DNA of 64,000 bases from Microbacterium sp. Se63.02b (lineage in GTDB: Bacteria > Actinomycetota > Actinomycetes > Actinomycetales > Microbacteriaceae). The stretch is from the NCBI RefSeq assembly GCF_014171575.1, contig NZ_CP050453.1:806001-870000 (forward strand), in the 5' to 3' direction. Position numbers and translations under genes: made by a program. The notes under the pieces are model-generated. The model saw only the letters and a list, made by a program, of their open reading frames with translations, made no database searches and had not been told where the DNA came from. This document shows positions 19,092-28,553 of the stretch, piece after piece (the stretch's first letter is position 1; each line of letters starts with the position of its first letter).

Positions 19092-19999
19092 ATGACCACC
19101 CGCACCGCTGTGAACCCCCTCACGACGCTCGAGCGTCGCGCACTGCAGTCGATCACGACGCCGGAGGGCAGCATGCTCATCGTCGCCGCCGACCAGCGCA
19201 ACGGCATGAAGGCCGCGATCCCCGATGCGCCAGGCGGATCCGAGGCGATCACCCGCGACGAACTGTCCGCGGTGAAGGCCGATCTGGTCCGCCATCTCGC
19301 CAGGCACGCACCGGCGATCCTCCTCGACCCCGAGGTCGCCCTTCCGTCGATCGTCGATGAGGGAGTGCTGGATCGTGACACGGCGCTCGTGGTCGGCCTC
19401 GACGCCTCCGGGTTCGAGACCGTCGACGGGCTGCGGTACACGCGCTTCGTGCCGGGCGTGACGCCGCGTACCGTGCGCGAGCTCGGCGGCGGGGTCGCGA
19501 AGATGCTCTATTACACACGTCCCGACCGCCAGGACGAGAACTCGCGCGTCTTCGACGAGATCCGTGCACTGGTGGCCGAATGCGAGGCCGAGGGCTGCTG
19601 CTCATCGTCGAGCTGCTCACGTATCAGCTCGACGGCGAGAGCGACGAGGAGTATGCGGCCGCATTCCCGTCGCTGGTCGCCGACGGTGCCGCGCTCGCCG
19701 TCGCCGCCGGCGCCAAGATCCTCAAGCTGCAGTATCCCGGTTCCGGCGAGGCGAGCGCGGCGGTGACCGCGGCCGCCAAGGGTGTGCCGTGGGCCGTGCT
19801 CTCGGCCGGCGTGGATCACGAGACCTTCATCGTGCAGGTGTCCGAGGCGGTCAGCCACGGCGCGGCAGGGGCCATGGCCGGACGGTCGCTGTGGAAGGAC
19901 AGCCTGTCGTACGATCCCGCGCGCCGCGAGGAGCTGCTGACCACCCGGGCGCTGCCTCGGCTGCGCGAGCTCGCCGACGCGGTCGACGGGCGCAGGTGA
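19092..19999 (+). CDS. LacD-like class I tagatose/fructose-bisphosphate aldolase (one frameshift)
   Basis: The protein resembles LacD-type Schiff-base aldolases that cleave tagatose 1,6-bisphosphate to DHAP and glyceraldehyde 3-phosphate. It has LIVAADQRNGMKA near residue 33, the family segment AKMLYYTRPD, AKILKLQYPG with the probable Schiff-base lysine, and VPWAVLSAGVDHETF. The frame breaks in GGG at 19592-19594. One added base gives EGLLLIVELLTYQ and 302 residues. It has a good Shine-Dalgarno sequence (AGAGGA). It follows the operators above and is upstream of its probable regulator. It pairs logically with the PfkB kinase at 16777. Confidence 0.78.
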
Positions 20000-20056
20000 G
20001 GCCCGGGCGCCGGTAGGGTGGCGGAGGCGACCCCGGCCCGGGGTGAGGAGGTGCCC

Positions 20057-21043
20057 GTGACGACCATGCGCGATGTCGCCGCGCACGCAGGCGTCAGCAC
20101 CAAGACGGTGTCGCGGGTGTTCAACGACGACCCGCACGTGCTGCCGCACACGCGAGCGCTGGTGGAGCAGGCGATGCGCGAGCTCAACTACGTGCCCAAC
20201 GTTCTGGCGACCACCTTCCGTGCCGGGCGTACGTCGGTCATCGGCGTCGCCGTGCCGGACATCGTCGACCCCTTCTTCGCCTCGATCGCCCGGGCCATCG
20301 AAGACGTCGCGCGCGAGCGCGGTCTCTCCACGCTGGTCACGAGCCTCGGCGACGAGCCCGACGACGAACGGGCCGCGATCGAGTCGATGCTCGGTCGTCA
20401 GCTCTCCGGCCTGGTCGTCGCGCCTGTCGGCGTCGACCACTCCTGGCTCGACCGCTGGCGGGAGCACACCCCATCGTGTTCGTCGACCGCGCCCCCGTCG
20501 GCCTCGAGGCCGACACGTTCATCGAGGCCGATGAGCGCGGGGCGCACGCGGCGGTGCAGCACCTGGTCTCGCACGGTCATACGCGCATCGCCTACGTCGG
20601 GGACGCCGTGCATCTGTCGACCGAGGCGAACCGGCTCGAGGGTGGCGCAGCGGACTGCGTGACGCCGGCATCGAACCCGATGCGCTGCTGGTGCGGTCGC
20701 AGGTGTCGGATCGTGAGGCGGCGCGGACGGCCGTCGCGGACCTGCGCGCCCTCGCAGACCCCCGACGGCGATCTTCTCGGCGAATGCGCGGTGTTCGATG
20801 GCGCTCGCGGCGGCGCTGCGGGGAGACCCGCTGGCCCTCGTGGGGTTCGGCGACTTCCCGATGGCCGACGTCCTCACCCCGTCGATCACCGTGATCGATC
20901 AGGATCCTCACCGGCTCGGAACCCTCGCCGCAGAACGGATCTTCGCGCGCCTCGGCGATCAGGAGCTCGACGCCCCGACGCTGACCGTCATCGATGTGGA
21001 CCTGGTGGAGCGGGAATCGTGCGGCGGGGTGCTCTCGGCCTGA
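20057..21043 (+). CDS. LacI family transcriptional regulator (three frameshifts)
   Basis: The repaired product is about 329 residues. A helix-turn-helix TMRDVAAHAGVSTKTVSRVF opens the protein; the effector domain follows and ends in VIDVDLVERESCGG. The GTG at 20057 is chosen because GAGGAGG precedes it. Breaks are at CCCC 20469-20472, GGG near 20641, and CCCC near 20759. After repair the family segments HGHTRIAYVGD and PTAIFSANAR read through. It is the likely repressor for the CACCGGTG-cored sites at 19033, 19063 and 23289. Confidence 0.8.
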
Positions 21044-21047
21044 TCCG

Positions 21048-21063
21048 CCCCTCGCCGCGAGGG
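21048..21063. terminator. Small hairpin between convergent genes
   Basis: CCCTCG and CGAGGG flank a 3-base loop in the 24-bp gap between the LacI gene (rightward) and the dehydrogenase fusion (leftward). It may end transcription from both sides. It is short, with no T run. Confidence 0.35.
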
Positions 21064-21067
21064 TCGG

Positions 21068-23165
21068 TCACCCCACGGCGGCGATGCTCGCGCGCGCCCG
21101 TCCGCGATGAGGACGCCCGCGCCGCGATGAACGCGCTGCGGAGCCGGTCGTCCGCTCCGAGGGTGCCGAACACGGGGAGTGGTCGAGGAACGCCCCGGCG
21201 TCACGGCCTCGGCCACGATCGCGGCGCGGAGTCCCTCGAAACGTCGATCGGTCACGGGCACCGGCATCCCGCCGTCCCCCGCGCGCTCGAGGAAGACGCT
21301 CCAGGCCGCGAGCACGAGCGTGGCGCGCTCGATGGGCCCTCCCGCCGCCAGCTGTTCGCGCACCACAGGGAGCAGGAACGTCTGGATGCGGTCGGCTCCG
21401 TCGACGACCTGACGGGCCAGGGTGTCGCGCACCGCGGTGCTGCCGAAGCGCTGGAGGAGCTGCTCGCAGTAGTCGTCGAGATCGATGCCCGGTACCGGGC
21501 GGAGCGTGGGGATCGCCTCGTGGTGCATGTAGCCGCGCAGGAATCGGACGAAGAGGGGGTCGGAGCACACCTCGTGCACCATCGTGGCGCCCGCGAGGAT
21601 CCCGAGATAGCTCATCGCCTGGTGCGACGCGTTGAGCAGCCGCAGCTTCATCAGCTCGTACGGTTCGACGTCGTCGACGAGCTGCACCCCGACGGTCTCG
21701 AACGGCGGACGACCGAGCGGGAAGTCGTCTTCGAGCACCCACTGCACGAAGGCCTCGGAACGCACGGGCCACCGGTCGGCGATGCCGAACCGCTCCGCCA
21801 CGATGGCGCGTGTCTCGTCGGTCGTCACGGGGTGATCCGGTCGACCATCGAGTTCGGGAAGGCGACGGTGCTGCGGATCCAGGCGCCCAGAGCCGGATCG
21901 ATGCGATCCGCGAAGCCCGAGACGGCGGTCCGCGCCGTGTGGCCGTTGCCCTGGATGTTGTCGCATGACATGACGGTGAACGGCGCGACACCCGCCTCAC
22001 GACGCCGGAGGAGAGCAGCCACGAGGTAGCCGACCGCGCTGCGAGGTGCCTGCAGCCTTCCCTGCGTCGCGTCGTCGAGGTCGGCGCGGGTGGCGGCGTC
22101 CTCCGGCGAGAAGGCTCCCGTGGTCTCGTCGATGCCGTATCCCCCTCGGTGATCGTCAGCGAGACGATGCGCGTCCGGGGGTCGCACAGGGCCGACAGCA
22201 CGGCGTCGGGGTCATCCGGTGCGTACAGGTACCTCGTGAGGGATCCGATGACGCGAGCCGATTCGGTCCCGTCCGTGGCTGCGGTGACGAGCGTGTACAG
22301 ACCGTCCTGGGCGCTGAGCGCATCGCGCATGGCGGCGTCGTGGGGGAGCAGCCCGACGCCGCAGATGCCCCATTCGCGCTCGCCAGCGTCGAGGAGGCGG
22401 TCGACGAACATCGCCTGGTGGGCGCGATGGAAGTTGCCGACGCCGATGTGCACGATGCCGCAGCCCACGTCGTCGGGGTCGTAGGAGGGGCGCGCGACCG
22501 CGGCGGGGAGATCGTCGAGGCCGTGCGCGCCGAGGGTGGTCGCGGCCGGCTCCTCGGCGATGCGGACGATGAGGTCGGCGCGCTCGCGCGTCGCGTCGAC
22601 GAGGCGCGTTCGGCTCGTCGACGTGGTCCACCCACGCGGTCGCCTCGGCGAGCGGATGCCCGTGGCCGAGGCGCCGTGTCACCAGACGCCGGCGGCGCGT
22701 CTCCGCGTCGACGTCGATGTACCAGACCTCGTCGATCAGATCCCGCACCTCGTGCCAGCCGTGGTCGGCGAGCAGCAGGTAGTTCCCCTCGGTGATCACG
22801 AGGGGGGTGTCGGCGCGGACGGCGACGGCGGAGCCGATCGACTCCTCGAGCTCCCGATCGAAGACGGGAGCGTGGATCGTCCCCTCCGTCTGTGTGGAGA
22901 GGCGCGTGAGCAGGGCGACGTAGCCGTCGACGTCGAACGTGTCGGGGGCGCCTTTGCGTTCGCGCCGCCCCAGGCGCCGCAGTTCGGCGTTCGAGAGGTG
23001 GAAGCCGTCCATGCCGACCACGACCGCGCGATCGCCGAGGGCCTCGAGGAGCGCGGCGGTCACGGTCGACTTCCCGGCTCCCGGGGTTCCCGCGATGCCG
23101 AGGATGCGACGCCGCCCGTCGGCCGCGAGCTCGCGCGCGCGTTCGGCGAGCGCGGCGATGGTCAT
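21068..23165 (-). CDS. FrcK-type kinase fused to mannitol/polyol dehydrogenase (frameshifted)
   Basis: Repair gives one 701-residue chain. The N-terminal 210 residues are a nucleoside/fructose-kinase-like P-loop domain (GIAGTPGAGKSTVTAAL, then VVGMDGFHL and TEGNYLLL). The rest is a long-chain mannitol/arabinitol dehydrogenase (GIVHIGVGNFHRAHQAMF, VMSCDNIQGNG, CDPRTRIVSLTI, MKLRLLNASHQAMSYLG). No stop codon occurs in any forward frame across the junction at about 22450-22620, and the dehydrogenase has no start codon of its own there. Breaks occur near 22608, 22143, 21830, 21190 and 21105. The expected job is to oxidise a hexitol or pentitol and phosphorylate the ketose. Confidence 0.65.
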
Positions 23166-23272
23166 GCCGTCTTCCGGCATCGACGAGGGCGGGGTGGGGA
23201 GCACGGCTTCGTGGTCTTCCTTCCGGTGATGCGGACATCGGATCGAGGATCGCTGGGTGCGCGACTTCGAGC

Positions 23273-23302
23273 ACGCTACGCTGTGCATGTCACCGGTGTC
23301 AA
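23273..23302 (-). promoter_or_regulatory. Promoter of the kinase-dehydrogenase gene with LacI-type operator
   Basis: On the minus strand TTGACA (23297-23302) and TAGCGT (23273-23278) are 18 bases apart. The palindrome GTCACCGGTGTC (23289-23300) overlaps the -35, the same geometry as at 6375-6388. The site also lies 57 bases ahead of the divergent SDR start at 23357. Confidence 0.65.
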
Positions 23303-23356
23303 GGTTTCTGCGACCCCGTGGCGGACCCCGAACACCTCTCGCTCAGGAGATGACCC

Positions 23357-24084
23357 ATGACTGAATTCCACGGCCGCACGATCCTCGTCACCGGCGCCGG
23401 CGGCGGCATCGGAGGCGCCACCGTCCGCCACCTCGTCACGGCGGGCGCCGACGTGCTGGCTGCGGGGCGTACCGCGGAGAGCGTGGCGGCGATCGTGAGC
23501 GAGACCGGCGCGACCCCGTGGTGTTCGACCTCGAGGACGAGGACCAGATCCGGGCGGCGATCGAGGGCCGCGATCTCTACGGCGTCGTCAACTGCGGCGG
23601 CTGGGGCGGTGAGATCGCGACCCCGATGGACACCGATATCGCCGTGTTCGACAGGGTCATGAGCATCAACGCCCGTGGCTCTCTGCTGGTGACCAAGTAC
23701 GCGTCGCGGGAGATGATCCGCGTCGGCCGCGGCGGCGCCATCGTCAACGTGTCGAGCCAGGCGAGCCTCGTCGGTCTGGCCGGGCACATCTCGTACGGCT
23801 CGTCGAAGGCCGCTCTCGACAACATCACCCGCGTCTCGGCGCTCGAGCTCGGCGGGTACGGCATCCGGGTCAACAGCGTGAACCCCACGGTCGTGATGAC
23901 CCCGATGTCGGCGTGGTACTGGGGGCGTCCCGACATCGAGGGGCCCTTCCTCGACGCGATGCCCCTGCACCGGTGGGCGACCGAGGACGACATCGCCGCG
24001 CCGATCGTGTTCCTGCTCGGCGACGGTGCGGGGATGATCTCCGGGGTCTCGCTCCCGATCGACGGCGGATACACGAGCCGCTAG
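23357..24084 (+). CDS. L-xylulose-reductase-like SDR (one frameshift)
   Basis: The repaired 242-residue SDR resembles the DCXR (dicarbonyl/L-xylulose reductase) group. It has TILVTGAGGGIGGATV at the N-terminus, the NVSSQAS catalytic serine, YGSSKAALD, and the very DCXR-like NPTVVMTPM followed by IDGGYTSR. These enzymes interconvert L-xylulose and xylitol, or other ketose/polyol pairs, with NADP(H). The frame breaks in CCCC at 23514-23517; one added C gives TPVVFDLEDEDQ. It has a good Shine-Dalgarno sequence (AGGAGAT). It is divergent from the polyol dehydrogenase fusion, and both probably answer to the same LacI protein. Confidence 0.8.
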
Positions 24085-24102
24085 GCGGATCGTGTCGGCC
24101 AT

Positions 24103-24129
24103 GCTCATCTGAGCGTGCAGTATTCTGCA
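24103..24129. promoter_or_regulatory. SorC-type operator region: GCTCATCTGAGC plus TGCAG-TATT-CTGCA
   Basis: GCTCATCTGAGC (24103-24114) is an interrupted palindrome found identically at 27427-27438 next to the SorC-type regulator gene. Directly after it, TGCAG and CTGCA (24116-24120 and 24125-24129) form a second inverted repeat. The region lies in front of the SDR at 24156, so the SDR-kinase pair probably belongs to the SorC regulon. Confidence 0.6.
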
Positions 24130-24155
24130 ATGAGCGCAGCGGCTAGGCTCTGCTC

Positions 24156-24941
24156 ATGTCTGGAAACACCATTGAACCTCTCCTGAACCGTGTCGCCGTC
24201 GTCACGGGCGGCGCGCGGGGCCTCGGCTACGCCATGGCGGAGGCGCTCGCCGCCGCGGGCGCCGATGTCGCCCTCCTGGATCGCCTCGACGCCGTCGGCG
24301 ACGCTGCCACCGCCCTCCAGTCCGCCTCGGGGCGCCGCTGCATCGGCGTCACCGTCGACGTCACCGACGAGCAGTCCGTCGCCGCCGCGTTCGACGCCGT
24401 CGCGGAGGGCCTCGGCGTCGCCGACGTGCTCGTCAACAGCGCGGGCATCACGCTCGGGACGCCGCTGATCGACACCGCGCCCGACGACTGGCGGCGCGTG
24501 CTCGACGTGAACGTGACCGGCACGTTCGTCACGAGCCGGGAGTTCGCACGGCGGCACATCGGCGCCGCGCGCGGCAACCCGGCGAGCCTCGTCAACGTCT
24601 CCTCGATGTCGGCCTTCGCCGTGAACATCCCGCAGACCCAGGCGGCGTACAACACCTCCAAGGCTGCCGTGTCGATGTTCACCAAGAGCGCGGCTATCGA
24701 GTGGTGGCCGCACGGCATCCGCGTCAACGCGATCGCACCGGGGTACTTCGCCAGCGACATGACGAGGGACTTCGTGGCCGAGAACCCCGAGATGGCGGAG
24801 GACTGGGTTCGACGCATCCCGGCCGGTCGAATGGGGGAGCCGGAAGAGCTCGGCGACCTCCTCGTCTACCTCGCGAGCGAGCGATCGAGTTACGTCGTCG
24901 GGCAGAGCATCCTCATCGACGGCGGATATACCAGCGTCTGA
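24156..24941 (+). CDS. Short-chain dehydrogenase, polyol-dehydrogenase type
   Basis: The 261-residue SDR has TGGARGLG near residue 18, the NSAG motif, a catalytic Ser (VNVSSMSAF) and YNTSKAAV. The ending ILIDGGYTSV resembles the SDR at 13025. Galactitol-, sorbitol- and arabinitol-dehydrogenases of the SDR class share this pattern. There is no Shine-Dalgarno sequence; a -10 box (TAGGCT, 24144-24149) ends 6 bases before the ATG, suggesting a leaderless mRNA. The kinase at 24969 follows after 27 bases. Confidence 0.85.
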   Translation: MSGNTIEPLLNRVAVVTGGARGLGYAMAEALAAAGADVALLDRLDAVGDAATALQSASGRRCIGVTVDVTDEQSVAAAFDAVAEGLGVADVLVNSAGITLGTPLIDTAPDDWRRVLDVNVTGTFVTSREFARRHIGAARGNPASLVNVSSMSAFAVNIPQTQAAYNTSKAAVSMFTKSAAIEWWPHGIRVNAIAPGYFASDMTRDFVAENPEMAEDWVRRIPAGRMGEPEELGDLLVYLASERSSYVVGQSILIDGGYTSV

Positions 24942-24968
24942 TCCTCGGCGGACCATAGGCTGAGAGGC

Positions 24969-26415
24969 ATGCCCGAACTGCCCCTCGGCTCGGCGACCTT
25001 CCGAGCTGCCGCCGTCGACCTCGGCGGATCCAGTGGACGCGTGGTGAGTGCGTCCGTCGACCGAGGGCGGCTGCGGATCGATGGCGTGCACCGATTCCGC
25101 AATCGCGCGTTCACGGATGAGCTCGGACTGCGGTGGGATGCCCAGCGCCTGTTCCGTGACGCGGTGGCCGGGCTCAGGGCGCTGCGCGCGGAGGGACCGG
25201 AGTTCGCCAGCGTCGGCGTCGATGCCTGGTCGGGCGACTACGGCCTGCTCGCCTACGACGGTCTGCTGGACGCGCCGTTCCACCAGCGCGACGCCCGGAC
25301 CGATCGCAGCTTCCCGGCCGTGGAGGCCCTCCTGCCCGGGGATCAGGCCTTCCGCGAGACGGGCGTCACGGCGCTGCCGATCATGACGATCTACCAGCTC
25401 ATGGCGGATCTCGACGCGGGGCGGCTCGACACCGTGCGGCGGATGCTGCTGATGCCCGATCTGCTCGCGCACTGGCTCGGCGCTGCGGAGGTCGCCGAGG
25501 CCACGAACGTGTCGAGCACCGGCCTCGCTCTGCCCTACGGGCGCGGCTGGGACCATCGCCGGACGGCCGTGCTGGGGCTTCCCTCGCGGATCTTCCCCGA
25601 GACGGTGCTGCCGGGCACGGTCACGGGCCGCGTGACCGCGGGGATCCTCGCGCCGGGCGACGCGACCGACATCACGACGGTCGCTTCGCACGACACCGCC
25701 AGCGCCGTGGTCGCGGTCCCCGCGCGCGACGAGAACTTCGCGTTCGTGTCGTGCGGCACCTGGATCCTCACCGGGGTGGAGGTCGACCGGATCATCACGA
25801 GCGACCGTGCGCGCGAGGCGGGCTTCACCAACGAGCTCGGACTCGACGGCACCGTGCGGTTCCTGCGCATCGCCGCGGGGCTGTGGATCGTGAACGAGTG
25901 CATGCGCGAATGGGGGCTGGACGGATGGGGCGCACGCAGCACCGCCGCGCGTCGCGAGCTGCTGGCCCGTGCCGAGGCCGCCCCCGCCACGGGGATCCTG
26001 GTCGACACCGGGGATCCGCGACTGCTGCGTCCTGGGCAGATGACGGCTCGCATCGCCGAACTGGTCGCCGAGGCGGGCGGTCGCATGCCCGATGATCGCC
26101 CCTCCGTGGTGCGGCTCGTGCTCGAGCCTCGGCGCCTTCGTGGCGCGTCAGGTCGACGAGGCCGCGGCGCTCTCCGGCGTCGACGTGCGGGTGATCCATC
26201 TCGTGGGTGGTGGGTCCGAGTCGCCCATCCTGGCGCAGGCCGTCGCCGACCGTTCGGGGCGCTCCGTGATGGCGGGACCCTCGGAGGCCACGTCGATGGG
26301 CAACATCCTGGTCCAGGCGCGTGCGTACGGCGCGGCGCACGGCGGTCTCAGCGACCTGCGGCGCATCGTGCGCGCGTCGACCGAGCTGCGCCCCTACGAG
26401 CCGAACCGGCGCTGA
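24969..26415 (+). CDS. FGGY kinase, rhamnulokinase-like (one frameshift)
   Basis: The repaired 482-residue rhamnulokinase-family kinase has AVDLGGSSGRVV at the N-terminus, GVDAWSGDYGLL near residue 80, VASHDTASAV, and the ATP-site HLVGGGSESPILAQ near residue 415. The frame breaks at about 26131; two missing bases restore LVLESLGAFVARQVDE. It has the Shine-Dalgarno sequence GAGAGG. It could serve L-rhamnulose, since no kinase lies beside rhaI. Its place in the SorC regulon with an SDR equally fits a different ketose. Confidence 0.8.
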
Positions 26416-26441
26416 GCCTTCGAGGCGAGCTCCGCCTCAGC
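26411..26441. terminator. Bidirectional hairpin between convergent genes
   Basis: GAGGCG-AGCTC-CGCCTC (26422-26438) forms a perfect 6-bp stem, inside a wider GCTGAG/CTCAGC repeat (26411-26416 and 26436-26441). It sits exactly between the stops of the kinase (rightward) and the SorC regulator (leftward). Confidence 0.55.
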
Positions 26442-27366
26442 CGGTGGTCTCGAGCAGCCGCCGCGCGAGCGCCGCGTCCGTGACGAGGGAGTCGATGATC
26501 CCGGAGCGCAGTGCGGCGGCGACCGCTCCGGTCTTCGAGGGTCCTCCGGCGACCGCGATGACCTCGGGGATCCCCCGCAGCTGCTCCGTCGACACCGCGA
26601 GGGCACGTTCGGCCACCGAGCCGACCACGGCGCCGTTCTCGTCGATGAGCGTGGCGCAGATCTCCGCCTTCACGCCGGCGGCCAGCAGCTCGTCGAGCGC
26701 ACCAGCGCGCCCGGCGTTGTCGTAGAGCTGCGAGTCGGGTGGACTCCAGGAGCCGATCGCGACGACCGCCTTGGTCACCGAGTCGAACCGTCGGAACGTC
26801 TCCAGGATGCCGGGCTCGCGCCGCAGTGCCGATGCGGTGGCGGCCGTCTCGACGAGGAGGGGCGAAGATCGCCCGCGAGCGGCCGCCGGAGATCCTGCTC
26901 ACCTGCCGGATCACCTCGACGCCGTTCTCGGGCGTGGGGCCGCGACGCCGGCGAGCTGCACCACCTCGCAGGTGGCGAGGGAGTGCAGGTGCCCGGCCAT
27001 CGCGGTCAGCGTGCGGCCGGCGGTGAGGCCCAGCACATCGCCGTCCGTCACGATCTCGCTGAGGAGGTCTGCGGCGGCGCGCCCCAGCCGATCCTGGATG
27101 AGTTCGGGTGTGGTGCCGGGGGTGATCACGGCGAGGGCACGGGTCAGGCCGAATCGTGCGCGCAGCTGCATCGACAGGTCGAGGTCGAGCGAGTCGGGGG
27201 CCTCGATCGTGATCTTCACGAGTCCCTGGCCGAGCGCATCCTCGAGCATGCGGGCGATCTTGAAGCGGGAGACGCCGAGCTCATCGGCGATCTCGATCTT
27301 CGTTCGGCCGTCGAGGTAGTGCCGTCGTGCGACGTGCGAGATCCGCACCAGTTCATCGGGTCCCAT
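26437..27366 (-). CDS. SorC/SugR family sugar-binding transcriptional regulator (two frameshifts)
   Basis: The repaired 310-residue SorC-type regulator has an N-terminal helix-turn-helix (KIEIADELGVSRFKIARMLE, about residues 23-42) and a large sugar-phosphate-sensing domain. That domain contains AGRTLTAMAG, VVAIGSW and EVIAVAGGPSK. Breaks are near 26940 (CCCC) and 26865 (CCCC). It is divergent from the zinc alcohol dehydrogenase, with two inverted repeats in the 143-bp gap. Autoregulation and control of the polyol operon are the simplest reading. Confidence 0.82.
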
Positions 27367-27426
27367 GTCGCCTCTTCGTCTCGCGTCCGTCAGGTCCGTT
27401 CAGCATAGCCCTGATTTCTCGTTCGC

Positions 27427-27438
27427 GCTCATCTGAGC
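27427..27438. promoter_or_regulatory. Operator GCTCATCTGAGC, copy beside the SorC gene
   Basis: This sequence is identical to 24103-24114. Its place between the regulator and the operon it probably controls supports a SorC binding site. Confidence 0.6.
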
Positions 27439-27450
27439 GGCCATTTGTCT

Positions 27451-27472
27451 CATTCGTCATGCATGACTAATG
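27451..27472. promoter_or_regulatory. 22-bp near-perfect palindrome upstream of the polyol operon
   Basis: CATTCGTCATG and CATGACTAATG are reverse complements with one mismatch, centred on an ATGCAT core. The site lies 38 bases ahead of the dehydrogenase start. Long palindromes of this kind are typical SorC/SugR operators. Confidence 0.6.
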
Positions 27473-27509
27473 TCGGTCGAGCAATCACGACTGCACCCTG
27501 AGGAGCCCG

Positions 27510-28553
27510 ATGAAGCGCACTGAACTGCCGACGACCATGCGTGCGAGCGTGCTGGTGCGAGCCGGCGAGCTCACGGTCGAGACCCGCCCCGTGCCGGTCC
27601 CGCTCCCCGACCAGGTGATCGTCCGGGTGAACGCGGTCGGCATCTGCGGCTCGGATGTCCATTACTTCCACGAGGGGCGCATCGGCGACTTCGTGGTGGA
27701 GGAGCCCCTCGTGCTCGGGCACGAGTCGGGGAGTGATCGTCGCGGTCGGCGACGACGTCGACGACTCCCGCGTGGGGAGCGCGTGTCGATCGAGCCGCAG
27801 CGTCCGTGCCGGGTGTGCGAGTTCTGCCGCAGCGGCCGGTACAACCTGTGCCCGCGTATCGAGTTCTACGCCACCCCGCCGATCGACGGCGCCTTCGCCG
27901 AGTACGTCGCGATCTCGAACGACTTCGCGTACACGGTGCCCGACGCGGTGAGCGACGACGCAGCAGCCCTCATGGAGCCCCTCTCGGTCGCGATCGCCGC
28001 GATCCAGAAGGCGGGCGTACGCCCCGGCAGCCGCGTGCTCATCACCGGAGCAGGGCCGATCGGCATCGTCACGGCGCAGACCGCGCGGGCCTTCGGCGCC
28101 GCCGCGATCGTCATCAGCGACCCGATGGCCGAGCGCCGCGAAGTCGCCCTCCGCTTCGGCGCGACCGAGGCGGTCGACCCGGCGTCCGGCCCGCTCGGCA
28201 CCGGCTACGACGCCTTCATCGACGCCTCAGGCTCTCCCGTCGCCGTGAAGCAGGGCATCTCCGCCCTGAAGCCGGGCGGCGTCGCTGTCCTGGTCGGCAT
28301 GGGCGCAGACGAGATCGCGCTCCCCGTCTCCACGATCCAGAACCGCGAACTCGTGGTCACCGGCATCTTCCGGTACGCGAACACCTGGCCGACCGCGATC
28401 CAGCTGGTCGCGTCGGGGGCCGTCGACCTCGACGCGCTCGTCACCGGGTCGTTCGGGATCCGCGAGGTCCGAGAGGCTCTCGACTCGGCGTCGCACCCGT
28501 CGACGCTGAAGAGCATCGTGCGTCCAGACCGCGAGTACGCGAGGGAATCATGA
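27510..28553 (+). CDS. Zinc-dependent sorbitol/xylitol-dehydrogenase-like MDR enzyme (two compensating frameshifts)
   Basis: This medium-chain zinc dehydrogenase has CGSDVHYFHEG (catalytic Cys and His, near residue 44), GHES (near residue 72), the structural-zinc cysteines in CRVCEFCRSGRYNLC, and a Rossmann motif VLITGAGPIG. This is the sorbitol/xylitol/L-threonine dehydrogenase type, oxidising a polyol at C2. Between 27733 and 27775 the frame is shifted: two bases missing in a G run and one in GGGG. The real sequence should read GVIVAVGDDVDDSRVGERVS. The stop overlaps the ABC ATPase start. It is the first gene of the SorC-controlled operon. Confidence 0.87.
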   Translation: MKRTELPTTMRASVLVRAGELTVETRPVPVPLPDQVIVRVNAVGICGSDVHYFHEGRIGDFVVEEPLVLGHESGSDRRGRRRRRRLPRGERVSIEPQRPCRVCEFCRSGRYNLCPRIEFYATPPIDGAFAEYVAISNDFAYTVPDAVSDDAAALMEPLSVAIAAIQKAGVRPGSRVLITGAGPIGIVTAQTARAFGAAAIVISDPMAERREVALRFGATEAVDPASGPLGTGYDAFIDASGSPVAVKQGISALKPGGVAVLVGMGADEIALPVSTIQNRELVVTGIFRYANTWPTAIQLVASGAVDLDALVTGSFGIREVREALDSASHPSTLKSIVRPDREYARES

